A stretch of 64,000 nucleotides of DNA from Ziziphus jujuba (Eukaryota; Streptophyta; Magnoliopsida; Rosales; Rhamnaceae). Below, in pieces: positions 38,629 to 50,258 of the stretch; within the stretch, counting starts at the first letter, position 1, and each line of letters starts with the position of its first letter. The position numbers and the translations under genes are program-made. The stretch spans positions 568,501 to 632,500 of the forward strand of contig NC_083384.1 in NCBI RefSeq assembly GCF_031755915.1. The letters run 5' to 3'. Below the pieces are notes generated by a model that ran no database searches, had not been told where the DNA came from, and was given only the letters and a program-made list of their open reading frames with translations.

Positions 38629-40068
38629 TTATATAGTTACCCAATTTTTTGGGACATTGGCTGTATTGTCCCATGCCACAATCCATTGAATCTGTCTTCC
38701 ATTATCATTCACGCCATCTGCTATGAACTTAGCTCGACTTGCTTCTAAACCCGTATTATATTAGCCCGGATCAAAAAATTAAGTTCAAGTTCTTATGGTC
38801 ACCTCAACCCCTAATCAACCTATGATTAGAAACATTGGTATATGATGAAGATACCATAATAGGTGATAGATGTTGTATTGATAAGTCAAAACTAAAACAC
38901 TCACTCTCTAATGGTGTTTTAGGTGTTCAAAGAGAACAAAGAGAATTCTTTCTCACAAATATTTTATGTTAAATATTAAAGGTGCATTCTCATTGAAAAA
39001 ATAGCCCTTAAATAGGCTAAAGTAACAAAATAATAAACCCTAACTTGCTAGGTAAAATTCGGCCCCAAAGAAATTAGGAAACAATGGTGGCCGAATTTTT
39101 AATGCTTTCCTAAACTAATTTGGATTAATTAATTCCCTTATTTTGAATTAGAAATTAATTAATTTACAATTGAAATAATAAAATAATAAATTTCCTAAGT
39201 TAATTTTCCAGAAAAATAATTAAATAAAACCAAAATAAAACTAGTTTCCTAAAACAAAAAGTCAAACTCAAATTAGGAAACTAGTTGACTAGTTGACTAG
39301 TTTGACAACTAAGCTATCTTTGACCAATTTTCAGCTTGTAAAGGCTTCAAATCACCTCCCATATGCCATTTAGGATGCCAAATAGGATTAATAATGATTC
39401 CCATATGTTGCCCTTGATTGGAACAAAGAGAAAATGCCAAATAAACAAAATATAGCAAAGCCAACAGCAAATACAGCAAAACATGCCAACAATTCCATCC
39501 ACGTGCAAATGGCCTTCTTGGATGCTTTTTCTTCTGCCTTGACTTGATTCCATGACCTCTTAGTCATATCACATGAATTCAAGAAGTGTTGAACCTATTC
39601 TGTGGTGCCCGAAGTCCATAAATGCAGTAAAAAAGCTACCCGGGTCCAACTCGGCCTCCACCATTTGGATGCATAAATAGGTCTTGTATATTCAGATATG
39701 GATAAACCCTTATGTGAATTGATAACTCCCTATATGAATTCAGCCAGGTTGTTTTTAAATTTCTTAGCTTGTGCTCTAGTGATTGGTCCGGTCTTCATCT
39801 GTATTGGATTGGTACCCTAGCAGGTAGTCGGTTGTACAGGCACGGATGGATTCCCATCACCATCACAGACAAAGCCCCCTAATGAGTGAGCAAGTGATTC
39901 ATCAGTGCTAAGATGAAGAAATGAATGCCGGTCTCCAATGCCAACATTTGGTGGGTATGGAACATTTCCAGTGCCACCGGACCAATCATAGTGCTGGCCC
40001 TTATACTTTATAATCTGTTTAGTGCCATATAAAATTTGGCCAGACGTGGACAAACCACCAGTAGCCAT
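38629..40068 (-). pseudogene. Nuclear gene resembling 23-kDa jasmonate-induced protein, split by a solo LTR
   Basis: Two coding parts flank the solo LTR at 38719-39859. The upstream part (39860-40068) reads MATGGLSTSGQILYGTKQI, YKGQHYDWSGGTGN and HSFLHLSTDESLAHSLGGFV. The downstream part (38629-38718) reads GVNDNGRQIQWIVAWDN, then a stop. With one TSD copy removed the frame is continuous over about 97 codons. The layout (H-W, a PYP motif, FLH, then a WxVAW motif) resembles 23-kDa jasmonate-induced proteins; the match is from memory and moderate. A possible splice acceptor (CTAGCAG) lies just upstream, so exons further upstream may exist. Confidence 0.6.
38719..39859 (-). mobile_element. Solo gypsy-family LTR in reverse orientation
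   Basis: Read on the minus strand it begins TGATGGGAATCC and ends near TTCATAGCA, about 1141 bp. A perfect CCATC repeat lies on both sides (38714-38718 and 39860-39864). The LTR-encoded motif is present as KTGPITRAQAKKFKNN with a stop just upstream. It interrupts the coding region of the jasmonate-induced-like gene. It is a more diverged member than the LTRs of B and C. Confidence 0.9.
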
Positions 40069-41957
40069 GCCTTGGATCTGCTAGCTTAGTTACTATATTC
40101 TTAAGTATGTACCAAAGAAAATAGCTCAATTGTTCATTGCCTGTCAAAACTGCATATCTGTATATACATATCTACATATATATGCATATATAGGAAATTT
40201 GTGCTAGTGTCGCGCATCACGCATGAGTTAGGCACTTAACATATAGCTATAAATAAGTGGAAGCACAAGTAATTGGGCATTAATTACTATATCAATATCT
40301 TACACACACACACACACATATATTTTTGTATATGCTTACAAATAAAAAACTCTGGATCCACCCTGTAGCTAGGTTGGGTAATTAATTCATTCAGTCAAAA
40401 TTTCCACACTTTCCATACATCATAGTTTAAATTTACAATACAAAAAATTTTCCATTATTTTGAATAGGTTATTATGTTTATTACATGGATTTTTAAATCA
40501 TGGTCTGCAAGGCTCCACTCCTGGTTACATACATAAGAAGAAATGGCTCTTCAAATATTTGTAGACCAAAGGATAATACAATTTAACAATATTTCTTTTG
40601 AAAGACCATAGTATATCATAAAAATAACATAAACTTGCCATATCATAAACTATAATGGTACCAACCATACATACTTACATACATATTCATTATTACTGCA
40701 TAAGCTAGGCATCCTCAACATATGATTAAGTTGACATAAAAGGCCATGATAATATGCATATCATGGTATTTTATATTATTTTTAAAGAAAGATTATACAT
40801 ACTGTGAATTAAAAATATACTAAAATAATACATTTTTTACTAAAATATCAATTATATACATATATACGTTGTTTCAGCAACTACAAATTATACATCTTTG
40901 TTATTAAAAAAAAAAAATCTGTATGTCTTTTTTAACAAAGAACCAACTATAAAAAACGTACAAAAGATGTATTTCATTTTGGGATCTTTTTTGTTTTTCA
41001 TATCTAAAATTAGATACAATACTTTTTGAGGTGACGGTTTCATGGTAAAATAATTTAAATACTTTGTATAAGTTTTTTAGATGGTCGTATCAACAAATTG
41101 GCTAATAAAATATGATGCTAAGATTAATTAAATTGAAAAATTATGTTAAAATTAGTGCCAGAGAAGCAGTGCAGTGCATGCATGTGAGTTATCATGCCTA
41201 GTGCCCAAGAAAATATGTTAAAATTATGATGTGCCAGAAGAGTAGTGGAGTGCATGCATGTGAGGTGTGGTGATTACTGTCCAAGAAAATATATCAGAAT
41301 TTTTCTTCCATCTCACACTGTGTCCCTTTTAATTTTTATAATAATTTTTCCTTCATGCTCATTTTTCAAATTTATAATTTTTAAATTATAAACATAAATA
41401 ATTTATCAATTGAATCAATTTTATTTAACAATTTATACTATTTTAAACAATATATATTTATTATAAATAAAAATATATTAATTAATGAAATATCAATTTC
41501 ATACATATATATTCGCAGTTCAGGAACTAAAAATTATGCACTTCTATTATTAAAAAAAAGATAATGATCTATACATCTTTGTTAACAAAGAAAAACATGT
41601 GCAGAAGATATATTTTATTTTTTGATAATTTTTTTTTTGTCTTCATATCTAAAATTAGATACAATACTTTTTCAATTGACAATTGCATGATTAAATAAAT
41701 TTAATTACTTTGTATACGTTTTCTAGATAATTGCATTGCAAATTAGCTAATAAAATATGATACTAAGAGTAATTAGATAAAAAAATAAATAATATTCACT
41801 CTAGAGCACTGCTGACTCTTTAGTACTTCTTTTATGCTTATTGTGTGCAACTCAATTTCCAATTGATATGTGATGTCATGGTACATGACATCAACAACAT
41901 GGAAGAAAAATTTAATACGTGTGACATTTAATTATGGAGTGCCCGAGGAGCAATGGA
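40069..41957. other. Nuclear intergenic DNA with diverged tandem repeats
   Basis: AT-rich non-coding sequence. It holds an AC microsatellite (about 40302-40318). It also holds two diverged copies of a 650-700-bp unit marked by TCAGCAACTACAAATTATACATC (40874) and TCAGGAACTAAAAATTATGCAC (41519). No convincing ORF is present. Confidence 0.7.
40302..40318. repeat. AC microsatellite
   Basis: A run of AC dinucleotides of about eight units in nuclear intergenic DNA. Confidence 0.85.
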
Positions 41958-41962
41958 GAGCA

Positions 41963-42996
41963 TGTTGAAGTGTGGCAATTTTGCCACTTGATGGTGCATG
42001 TCACCGGCTAGCATGTACACCTTGGTATCAAATCATTTCCTTTTATGAGTTTATATTTTTTTGTATGTTTTAATTTATTCCAGGTATATTTTGATAATGT
42101 TTTGTGCCTATGTTATGTATGCAAAAGTATAGGCAAAATTATACACAAAAGAGTAGGAATGTTATGCTTGAAATGCCTATGGTGCTGGATTCATAATTTT
42201 CAGCAACATAGTTCCACTATTTATCTTATATCTCAGGTTGCAAATCGAGTTTTGAGCTGAAATTTTGAGGGATGTCTACAGACATATATAGAAGACCATG
42301 GTTCAAATTTCAGGTCCAAATAACATGGGAAAGTCCATTTTCTATTCCAAACAGAGTGCTGTATCTGATGGGCCCAGTATGCAGAGTATGGGTCAGTTTT
42401 GGAGCTGTTTGGCCCATGATCCGGTTCCAGAACGTTCCTAACTCTTGGAACAATATTTATTGATGACCAAGGATGCTTCAAACCAAGTTTCATAAGCAGA
42501 TACAAAGGTAAACTAAGTAGGTGAAGCTAGTTTGGTTGTTTACCCAAACTAGTTAAACAATAGGAACTTAGTTCAAACCATGCGCCACTTTTTACTATAT
42601 TTGGAATAGACATGTTGCAGCTGGTTTTTGAATCTTTTGTGTATGAAAAGTTAGGTGTTGACTTTTTTATTTTTTAAATTTCAAATACTTTACTCATTTT
42701 GTAAGCTCACATGCTTGGCATGTGTGAACTAATTGTAATTTCAAGCTTATATTGTAAAATGAATGAAATGGCTAAACATCTAAGCCTCATTTTTCAAAAG
42801 CAACGTGGTCCCCTTCTTCTTATCTCTTCTTCAACACCTTAGAACACTCTAGGAACCCTAAAAACCAGAAAACACCATAACCAAAACCTAAAAACACAAC
42901 TCACACACAACCATTCCCAAGAGCATCACCAAAAGCTTGCTTGTTGCTAACACTTCAAGCTAGCTTGCTCTTGGTCATAACCTTCTCACCCCAACA
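41963..42996 (+). repeat. 5' LTR of the copia element
   Basis: Begins TGTTGAAGTG and ends CCCCAACA. It holds the promoter, transcript start and polyadenylation signals in this class, none of which can be pinned here. Open frames within it (42045-42260, 42272-42463) are not conserved coding sequence. Confidence 0.95.
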
Positions 42997-42999
42997 AAG

Positions 43000-43011
43000 T
43001 GGTATCAGAGC
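43000..43011 (+). promoter_or_regulatory. Primer-binding site of the copia element (tRNA-iMet)
   Basis: TGGTATCAGAGC starts three bases after the 5' LTR; complementary to the 3' end of initiator tRNA-Met. Confidence 0.93.
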
Positions 43012-43130
43012 AAGGCACATTTTTATGAGATTTATGAGGTTTTTGGGCTGGTTCGTTCCTTGAGAGTGAAGAGATACTTGAAAGCACAAATATATTTTCA
43101 TATTCCTTCATACTAGAAAGCAACATTCAC

Positions 43131-43990
43131 ATGGCTTCTTCAAGTTTTTCAACTCCTTCTCCTCCTATCTTCAATGGGGAGAACTACAACATTTGGAGTA
43201 TCAAGATGCAAGCCTACTTGAAGGCTTATGGTCTTTGGGAGGTCACCATAAATCCCCAAGAACCCGAGCCTTTGAGACAAGGGGCAACGGTCAACCAAAT
43301 CAAGCACCATGAGGAGGAATTGGCTAAAGGTTTCAAGGCTCTCACCGCCATTCATTCTTGTATTAGTGATACCATTTTCTCAAGGATAATGGCATGTGAG
43401 AGTCCCAAAGAAGCTTGGGACAAACTTTAAGATGAGTTCCAAGGGAGTACAAGGACAAGGCAAATGCAAATCCTTAACCTAAGGAGGGAGTTTGAGACCA
43501 TCAAGATGAAAGACAAAGAAACGGTTAAAGAGTTCACCACAAGGCTTCTTAATGTGGTGAATCAAATTAGGGTGCTAGGTGAAAGATTAAGTGACCAAAG
43601 GATTGTAAAGAAGGTGTTGGTCTCCTTGCCCGAGAGGTTTGAAGCGAAGATATCTTCATTGGAGGAGTCAAGGAACCTAAATGAAATTTCCTTGACCGAG
43701 TTGGTGAATGCCTTGCAAGCTACGGAGCAAAGGAGGAGGATTAGACATGAAGAATCAATGGAGGCTGCATTTGTGTCTAAACAACATCAAAAGACACAAA
43801 ATCAAAAGAAGAACAAGCTTAAGGTCACAAAGGAGAAAGGTGAAACTAGCAAACCCGAGAGGAAGTCCTATGAACCTTGTCACCATTGCAAGAAGAAAGG
43901 TCATCGTCCAAGAGGGTGTTGGTGGAGGCCGGATGCATTTTGCCATAAATGCCAACAAAAGGGTCATGTGGAGAGAGTATGCAAGGCAAA
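43131..43990 (+). pseudogene. gag region of the copia polyprotein
   Basis: Starts at ATG 43131 with MASSSFSTPSPPIFNGENYN, the usual copia-type N-terminus that leads into YNIWSIKMQAYLKAYGLWEV. A TAA at 43428-43430, very likely from a Gln codon, breaks it. The frame then continues with DEFQGSTRTRQMQILNLRRE. Two zinc knuckles of CX2CX4HX4C form lie at about 43878-43982 (CHHCKKKGHRPRGC and CHKCQQKGHVERVC), separated by a Trp-rich spacer. Two knuckles are less common than one. Confidence 0.93.
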
Positions 43991-46900
43991 CAAGAAAGAT
44001 AAGCAACAAGCAAATGTTGCTAAAGATAATGCAAGTGATAGTGAATCCGAAGAGTTGTTTGTTGCTACTTGTTTTAGTAGTATCAAGAATGATGAAGGAT
44101 GGATCATTGATAGTGGAGCAACACACCATATGTCTCACAAGCATGAGTGGTTCACAAACTTGGATAGGAGCAGCCACAACAAAGTCAAAATTGGAAATGG
44201 AGCCTTAATGGAAGTGAAAGGCAAAGGAGATGTGGTGATACACACCACCAAAGGTACTAAAACTATCCATGATGTTCTCTATGTACCTTCTTTATGTGAG
44301 AACTTACTTAGTGTAGGTCAAATGCTTGAGAACAAATATGCATTACACTTCTCAAACATGACATGCACTATAGTTGATCCACATGGAAATGAATTAATGT
44401 GTGTTGGAATGAAGAACAAGAATTTTAGGTTGAATATGGATGAAAATGGTGCATCGGTTGCATTGAACACCAAAGTTGAGAACACCTCTCAACTTTGGCA
44501 TAAAAGACTAGGCCATGCTAGCTTTAAGTCATTGGTAGGCACACATGAACTTGTTAGAGACATGCCATTGGTGGAGAAGCAAGAACATGTGTGTGAAGTG
44601 TGTCAAAAAGGAAAGCATACTAGGCTAGCATTTCAATCTTGTTCTTGGAGATCAAAGGAGAAGCTAGGACTTATACATTCGGATATTTGTGGTCCTATGA
44701 GTGTTCCATCCTTAAATGGCAGCAAGTATTTCATAACTTTCATTGATGATTACTCAAGAATGTGTTGGGTGTATTTCCTTGAAAGAAAATCACAAGCTTT
44801 GGAGACGTTTGTAGAATTTATGAAGTTAGTGCAAAATCAATCCGGTTGCACTATAAAGGTGTTAAGGACGGACAATGGTGGGGAATACACAAGTGAGACT
44901 TTCAAACAACTTTGTAAGGATCATGGTATAGTTCATCAATTCACTACACCATACACACCACAACAAAATGGTGTATGTGAAAGAAAGAACCGTACCATCA
45001 TGGAGATGGCTAGATGTTTGTTGTTTGAAAGTGGCTTGCCAAAGAAGTTTTGGGCCGAAGGAGTTAATACATCCATCTACATCCAAAATAGGCTTTACTC
45101 AAAGTCTTTGAGGAGTAAAACCCCATTTGAGCTTTGGTTTGGATATAAGCCTTCTCTTGATCATCTAAGGGTATTTGGAAGCATTTGTTACATCCTAGTA
45201 CCACAAGAGAAGAGAGGAAAGCTTGATGAAAGGTCACAAGTTGGTGTTTTGGTTGGCTATAGTGATGTGACCAAGGGATATAGAGTGTATAACTTGGAAA
45301 CCAAGAAACTTGTGATAAGTAGAGATGTGAAAGTTGATGAGGAAGCTAAATGGGTTTGTAGTAAGGAGGAGTTGGCTAGTATGGATGAAGACAATCGACT
45401 TGAAGCTCATGATAATGATGAGGAACAAGGAAATGATGAAGGTGCTGCCCATGATGATGAATATGATGAGAATGAGCTAGAAATCTCCATAGGGGCTGAT
45501 TTGGAGATTGGTGATGGTGTGAGAGGCACAAGACCTCTTAATGAGATTTATGAAAGGTGTAATGTGGCATTGAGTGATCCAATCAATGTCCATGAGGCTA
45601 TGGCAAGAAAAGAATGGAGACAAGCCATGCAAGATGAAATTGATGTGATAAACAAGAATGACACTTGGAGCTTGGTAACAAAACCGAAGGGAAAGAATGC
45701 TATTGGGGTGAAGTGGATCTTTAGGACCAAGTACAATCCAGATGGGTCCATAAATAAGCACAAGGCAAGGCTTGTTGTCAAAGGATATGCACAACAAGCC
45801 CGTGTGGATTATGGAGAGACTTTTGCACCGGTTGCAAGGATGGAAACCGTAAGACTTCTCCTTGCAATTTTGGCACAAAAGTCTTGGAAAGTATATCACC
45901 TTGATGTGAAGTCAGCCTTCTTGAATGGAATATTGAAGGAAGAGGTCTATGTTATGCAACCCGAAGGTTTTGTGAAGAAAGGAAGTGAAGATAAGGTATA
46001 CAAGCTACACAAGGCCTTGTATGGCCTTAAACAAGCTCCTAGGGCATGGTATGCCAAGATAGATGGTTTTTTGACAAAGCATGGATTTAGGAGGAGTCCT
46101 AATGAGCCTACATTGTATATTAGGACTCATGGTTGCATGGTGTTGGTGTCTCTTTATGTTGATGACCTCCTAGTGACCGGTGATAATGAGAAAGAAGTGA
46201 GCAATTTCAAAAGTGAGCTAGAATTGAACTTTGAGATGTCTAGCCTTGGAGAGATGAAATAATTTCTTGGAATTGAAGTTGTCCAATCATCCAAGGGCAT
46301 CTTCATATCTCAAGAAAGCTATGTGAAGGAGTTGCTCAAGAAGTTTGACATGGAGGATTGTAATAGCGTTGCCACACCTATGAATGAAGGCACCAAGTTG
46401 GTGAAGGATGATGATTCTCCAAAGGTAAATCCTTCCATCTATAGAAGTTTAATTGGTAGCCTTTTATATGTATGCTCTACTAGACCGAATATCATGTTTA
46501 GTGTGGCTGTTTTGTCAAGATTTATGCATAGTCCATCACAAAATCATCTTAGTTGTGCAAAAAGAATCCTAAGGTATTTGAAAGGTACTAGTGATTTTGG
46601 TATATGGTACAAGGATGGCATGAATGAAGCTTTGCTTGGTTATAGTGATAGTGATTGGGCTGGTTCTTTGGATGATAGCAAGAGCACATCGGGCTACATT
46701 TACACTCTTGGAAATGGTCCTTTCTCATGGAATTCCAAGAAGCAACAAACCGTTGCACAAAGCACCGCGGAAGCCGAGTATATTGCTTGCTCAAGTTGTG
46801 CTAATCAAGGTGTTTGGCTTAGGAAATTATTGGAGGACTTGAGCTTGAAGCAAGAGGAAGCCACGGTAATATTGTGTGACAATACTTCAGCAATAGCAAT

Positions 46901-47117
46901 TGCACAAAATCCAGTCCAACATGGGAGGACCAAACATATACCGGTCAAGTATCATTCCTTAAGGGAATTTGAAGCAAGTGGTGAAGTGAAGTTGGAGTAT
47001 GTGACGTCCGAGGAGAACTTGGCGGATATCTTCACCAAGCCATTGGGAAAGAAGAGATTTGAGATATTGAGAGGACTTCTCAATGTCTCATACAAAATTG
47101 CCAAGGAGGAGTGTTGA
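43991..47117 (+). pseudogene. pol region of the copia polyprotein: protease, integrase, RT, RNase H
   Basis: Protease: WIIDSGATHHMS (DSG near 44110). Integrase: LWHKRLGHASF and CEVCQKGKH zinc part, then HSDICGPM, RTDNGGEY and the NGVCERKNR Glu for the DDE triad. RT: KWIFRTKYNPDGSI, HLDVKSAFLNG, GLKQAPRAWY and YVDDLLVTG (46155). RNase H: GYSDSDWAGS, KSTSGYI, STAEAEYIA and the QHGRTKHI tail. One TAA at 46260-46262 interrupts between LGEMK and FLGIEV. The final TGA (47115-47117) lies inside the first bases of the 3' LTR. Confidence 0.95.
47102..47111 (+). promoter_or_regulatory. Polypurine tract of the copia element
   Basis: CAAGGAGGAG directly before the TGTTGA start of the 3' LTR; it also codes the last residues of the polyprotein. 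Confidence 0.88.
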
Positions 47118-48145
47118 AGTGTGGCAATTTTGCCACTTGATGGTGCATGTCACCGGCTAGTATGTACACCTTGGTATCAAATCATTTCCTTTTATGAGTT
47201 TATATTTTTTTGTATGTTTTAATTTATTCAAGGTATATTTTGATAATGTTTTGTGCCTAAGTTATGTATGCAAAAGTATAGGCAAAATTATGCACAAAAG
47301 AGTAGGAATGTTATGCTTGAAATGCCTATGGTGCTGGATTCATAATTTCCAGCAACATAGTTCCACTATTTATCTTATATCTCAGGTTGCAAATGGAGTT
47401 TTGGGCTGACATTTTGAGGGATATCTACAGACATATATAGAAGACTATGGTTCAAATTTCAGGTCCAAATGACATGGAAAAGTCCATTTTCTATTCCAAA
47501 CAAATTGCTGTATCTGATGGGCCCAGTATGCAGAGTATGGGTCAGTTTTGGAGCTGTTTGGCCCATGATCCGGTTCCAGAACTTTCCTAGCTCTTGGAAC
47601 AATATTTATTGATGACCAAGGATACTTCAAACCAAGTTTCATAAGCAGATACAAAGGGAAACTAAGTAGGTGAAGCTAGTTTGGTTGTTTACCCAAACTA
47701 GTTAAACAATAGGAACTTAGTTCAAACCATGTGCCACTTTTTACTATATTTGGAATAGACATGTTGCAGCTGGTTTTTGACTCTTTTGTGTATGAAAAGT
47801 TAGGTGTTGACTTTTTTATTTTTTAAATTTCAAATACTTTACTCATTTTGTAAGCTCACATGCTTGGCATGTGTGAACTAGTTGTAATTTCAAGCTTATA
47901 TTGTAAAATGAATGAAATGGCTAAACATCTAAGCCTCATTTTTCAAAAGCAACGTGGTCCCCTTCTTCTTATCTCTTCTTCAACACCTTAGAACACTCTA
48001 GGAACCCTAAAAACCAGAAAACACCATAACCAAAACCTAAAAACACAACTCACACACAACCATTCCCAAGAGCATCACCAAAAGCTTGCTTGTTGCTAAC
48101 ACTTCAAGCTAGCTTGCTCTTGGTCATAACCTTCTCACCCCAACA
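47112..48145 (+). repeat. 3' LTR of the copia element
   Basis: Same length as the 5' LTR, same termini, about 21 substitutions by eye, most of them transitions and most in the first two thirds. The last 250 bases are identical in the two copies. Confidence 0.95.
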
Positions 48146-48150
48146 GAGCA

Positions 48151-48835
48151 TGCATGTGAGATGCCCAAGAAAATAGGTTAGAATTTTATTCCGTCTTACA
48201 CTATGCTTCTTTTAATTATTTAAAATAATTTTCTTTTTAGTTCACTATTCTAAATTTATAACTTTTAAGTTATAGACATAAGTAGTTTATCTCATATAAC
48301 CTTTTATACTATTTTTAAACAAACAAAATACATATTGTAAATAAAAATATACTAAAATAATATATTTCTTACTAAAATATCAATTATATACGTATGTATC
48401 TCGGTTCAGCAACCATAAATTATACATCTTTGTTATTCAACAAAAAAAAAAATTTGATCTATAAAAACATCAAATCATAAGTTGTTTATAAAATTTAAAA
48501 GAAAAATTGGAAAATTATTTTAAATAAGCTATTATATTTATTACATGTATTTTTATATGGCTTTGTTAAATTTAAACTATATCGTTTTTATTTTTATTTT
48601 TCCTTACGATCAAATGTTGTATATTACAATTTTTTATTGTAACTTCTTTTTGAAAAAAAAAAAAAAAATCATTGCCCTCAAGGCCTCACCCTTGGTTACA
48701 TACATAAGAAAAATTGACTCTCTAAATATTTGCAAACCTAGGATAACACAATTTAATAATATTTAATTTGAAAGACCATAGTATATCATAAACTATAATG
48801 GCACCATACATACATATATCCATTGTAATTATGGC
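48151..48835. other. Nuclear flank between the copia element and plastid block 2
   Basis: AT-rich sequence carrying the last diverged copy of the 650-700-bp tandem unit and a 15-base A run near 48655. No gene. Plastid sequence (rpoA) begins near 48836. Confidence 0.6.
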
Positions 48836-49108
48836 TGCGTGGAAGTGTGTTGAATGATGAGTAGATAGTAAGTGTCTTTATTATGGACGCTTTATTCTGG
48901 CTCCACTTATGAAAGGCCAAGCCAATACAATAGGCATTGCAATGAGAAGTGCTTTACTTGGAGAAATAGAAGGAACATGTATCACACACGTAAAATTTAA
49001 TAAAATACCACATGAATATTCTACCATAGTGGGTATTCAAGAATCTGTACATGAAATGTTAATGAATTTAAAAGAAATTATATTGACAAGTAATCTTTAT
49101 GGAGCTCA

Positions 49109-50244
49109 TGATGCGAATCCGCCGGAACCCGTACAACCAACAACCCGCTGGGGTGCCGATTCGTTACGGATGAAGGTGGGACCAATCATTAGAGCACAAG
49201 CCAATAAGGTCAAGGATAACCTTGCTGTGCTTATTCAAAGGATAAATCATAATCAAGAAGGAATGATCATGACCAAAGAACCAAGACCTATTTTGCTTAT
49301 ACAAGCGCAGGAGACTGGTATGGACCCGGGTGACGGTTTTGGTACATGTTTGGAGTCTGGGAAGTATGAAATGGTTCCAATGCTTTATGGGTTCAATACA
49401 TATGCCTAAGAGGTCATGGAATCAAATTAAATCAGCCTCAAATGCAATCAAAAAGTTCTTGTACGGACAACATCAACAATTTGGCCGAATTGACTGTATT
49501 GCTTGCTGGCTTTATTGTATTTTACTGTATTAGCCTTTTCTTATTTTTCCAAGCATGGGCAATGTGTGGGACTTCATATTCAGCTTATTTTTCATCCTAA
49601 AAAGCATCTAGAAGCTGATTTGGAGCTCAAAGAGGTCAAAGATTGATCAAAGTCAACTTGATCAAAAGGGTAGCATTTTTAGTTTCCTAATTTGTTTTTA
49701 CTTTTTGTTTTAGGAAACTACCATTACTTTTTGGGTTTTATTTATTTATTTTCTGGAAAAATAACTTTAGGAAGGTTTTTATTTTATTCTTTTCATTGTA
49801 AATTAATTAATTCCTAATTTAATATAAAGGAATTAATTAATCAAACTTAGATTAGGAAAGGAAGTATAGTTTCGACCAACTAGGTTTCTTTATGTGTGGT
49901 GGCCGGTTTTCTTTATGTTCTATGGTTTTTAAGTTTTCCTTTCAAAGTCTATTTAAAGGCTTAGTTATCAATTAGAATTAACTTTGATTTGATTAAGAAA
50001 ATACTTGTGAGATTATCTATCTCTTTGTTCTTTGAGAACACCTAAAACACCATTAGAGAATTGGTTGTTTTAGCTTGACTTATCAATAAGTTTTCCATCC
50101 CCTATTGTGGCGTCTACATTATACTAAGATTTCTAACCACAGGTTGGTTAGGGATTGAGTTCAATGCCATTAGAACTTGAACTTAATTGAGATCCGGGCT
50201 AATATAATACAGATTTAGGAGCAGGTCGTCCTAGGTTCATATCA
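49109..50244 (+). repeat. 5' LTR of gypsy element C
   Basis: Begins TGATGCGAATCCGCC and ends CATATCA, about 1136 bp. The LTR-encoded frame is fully open ([16 protein letters not shown] to YGFNTYA, stop at 49407-49409). It is continuous with the rpoA frame upstream. Confidence 0.93.
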
Positions 50245-50246
50245 TT

Positions 50247-50258
50247 TGGTATCAGAGC
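50247..50258 (+). promoter_or_regulatory. Primer-binding site of element C (tRNA-iMet)
   Basis: TGGTATCAGAGC two bases after the LTR end. The leader to 51349 resembles that of element B over most of its length, with small indels in A/T runs. Confidence 0.92.

Larger units (their letters stand above)
41963..48145 (+). mobile_element. Ty1/copia retrotransposon, nearly complete
   Basis: 5' LTR 41963-42996 and 3' LTR 47112-48145 (each 1034 bp), a perfect GAGCA TSD (41958-41962 and 48146-48150), primer site, one long gag-pol frame and a polypurine tract are all present. Domain order protease, integrase, RT, RNase H defines copia. The frame is broken by only two stop codons. The LTRs differ at about 21 positions by eye (about 2 percent) with no indel, so this is the youngest large insertion here. 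Confidence 0.96.
40380..48830 (+). repeat. Diverged 650-700-bp tandem repeat, interrupted by the copia element
   Basis: Three partial copies share, in order, a GGTTACATACATAAGAA block (40520, 48695), an AAATATACTAAAATAATA block and a TTCAGCAAC...AAATTATACATCTTTGTTATT block (40870, 41519 diverged, 48406). A GCATGCATGTGAG...CCCAAGAAAATA block also recurs (41175, 41247, 48148). The copia element sits in the last GCATG block. Taking out the element and one TSD restores a spacing near 690 bases. Confidence 0.7.

Noticed and set aside
42045..42505. Open frames in the copia LTR as a gene
   Set aside because: They occur in both LTRs but differ in frame-relevant positions, and have no recognised domain. 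Unlike the gypsy LTR frame, they are not continuous with pol.
43755..45899. Minus-strand open frames within copia pol
   Set aside because: Shadows of the conserved plus-strand polyprotein, in a region explained by protease, integrase and RT motifs.
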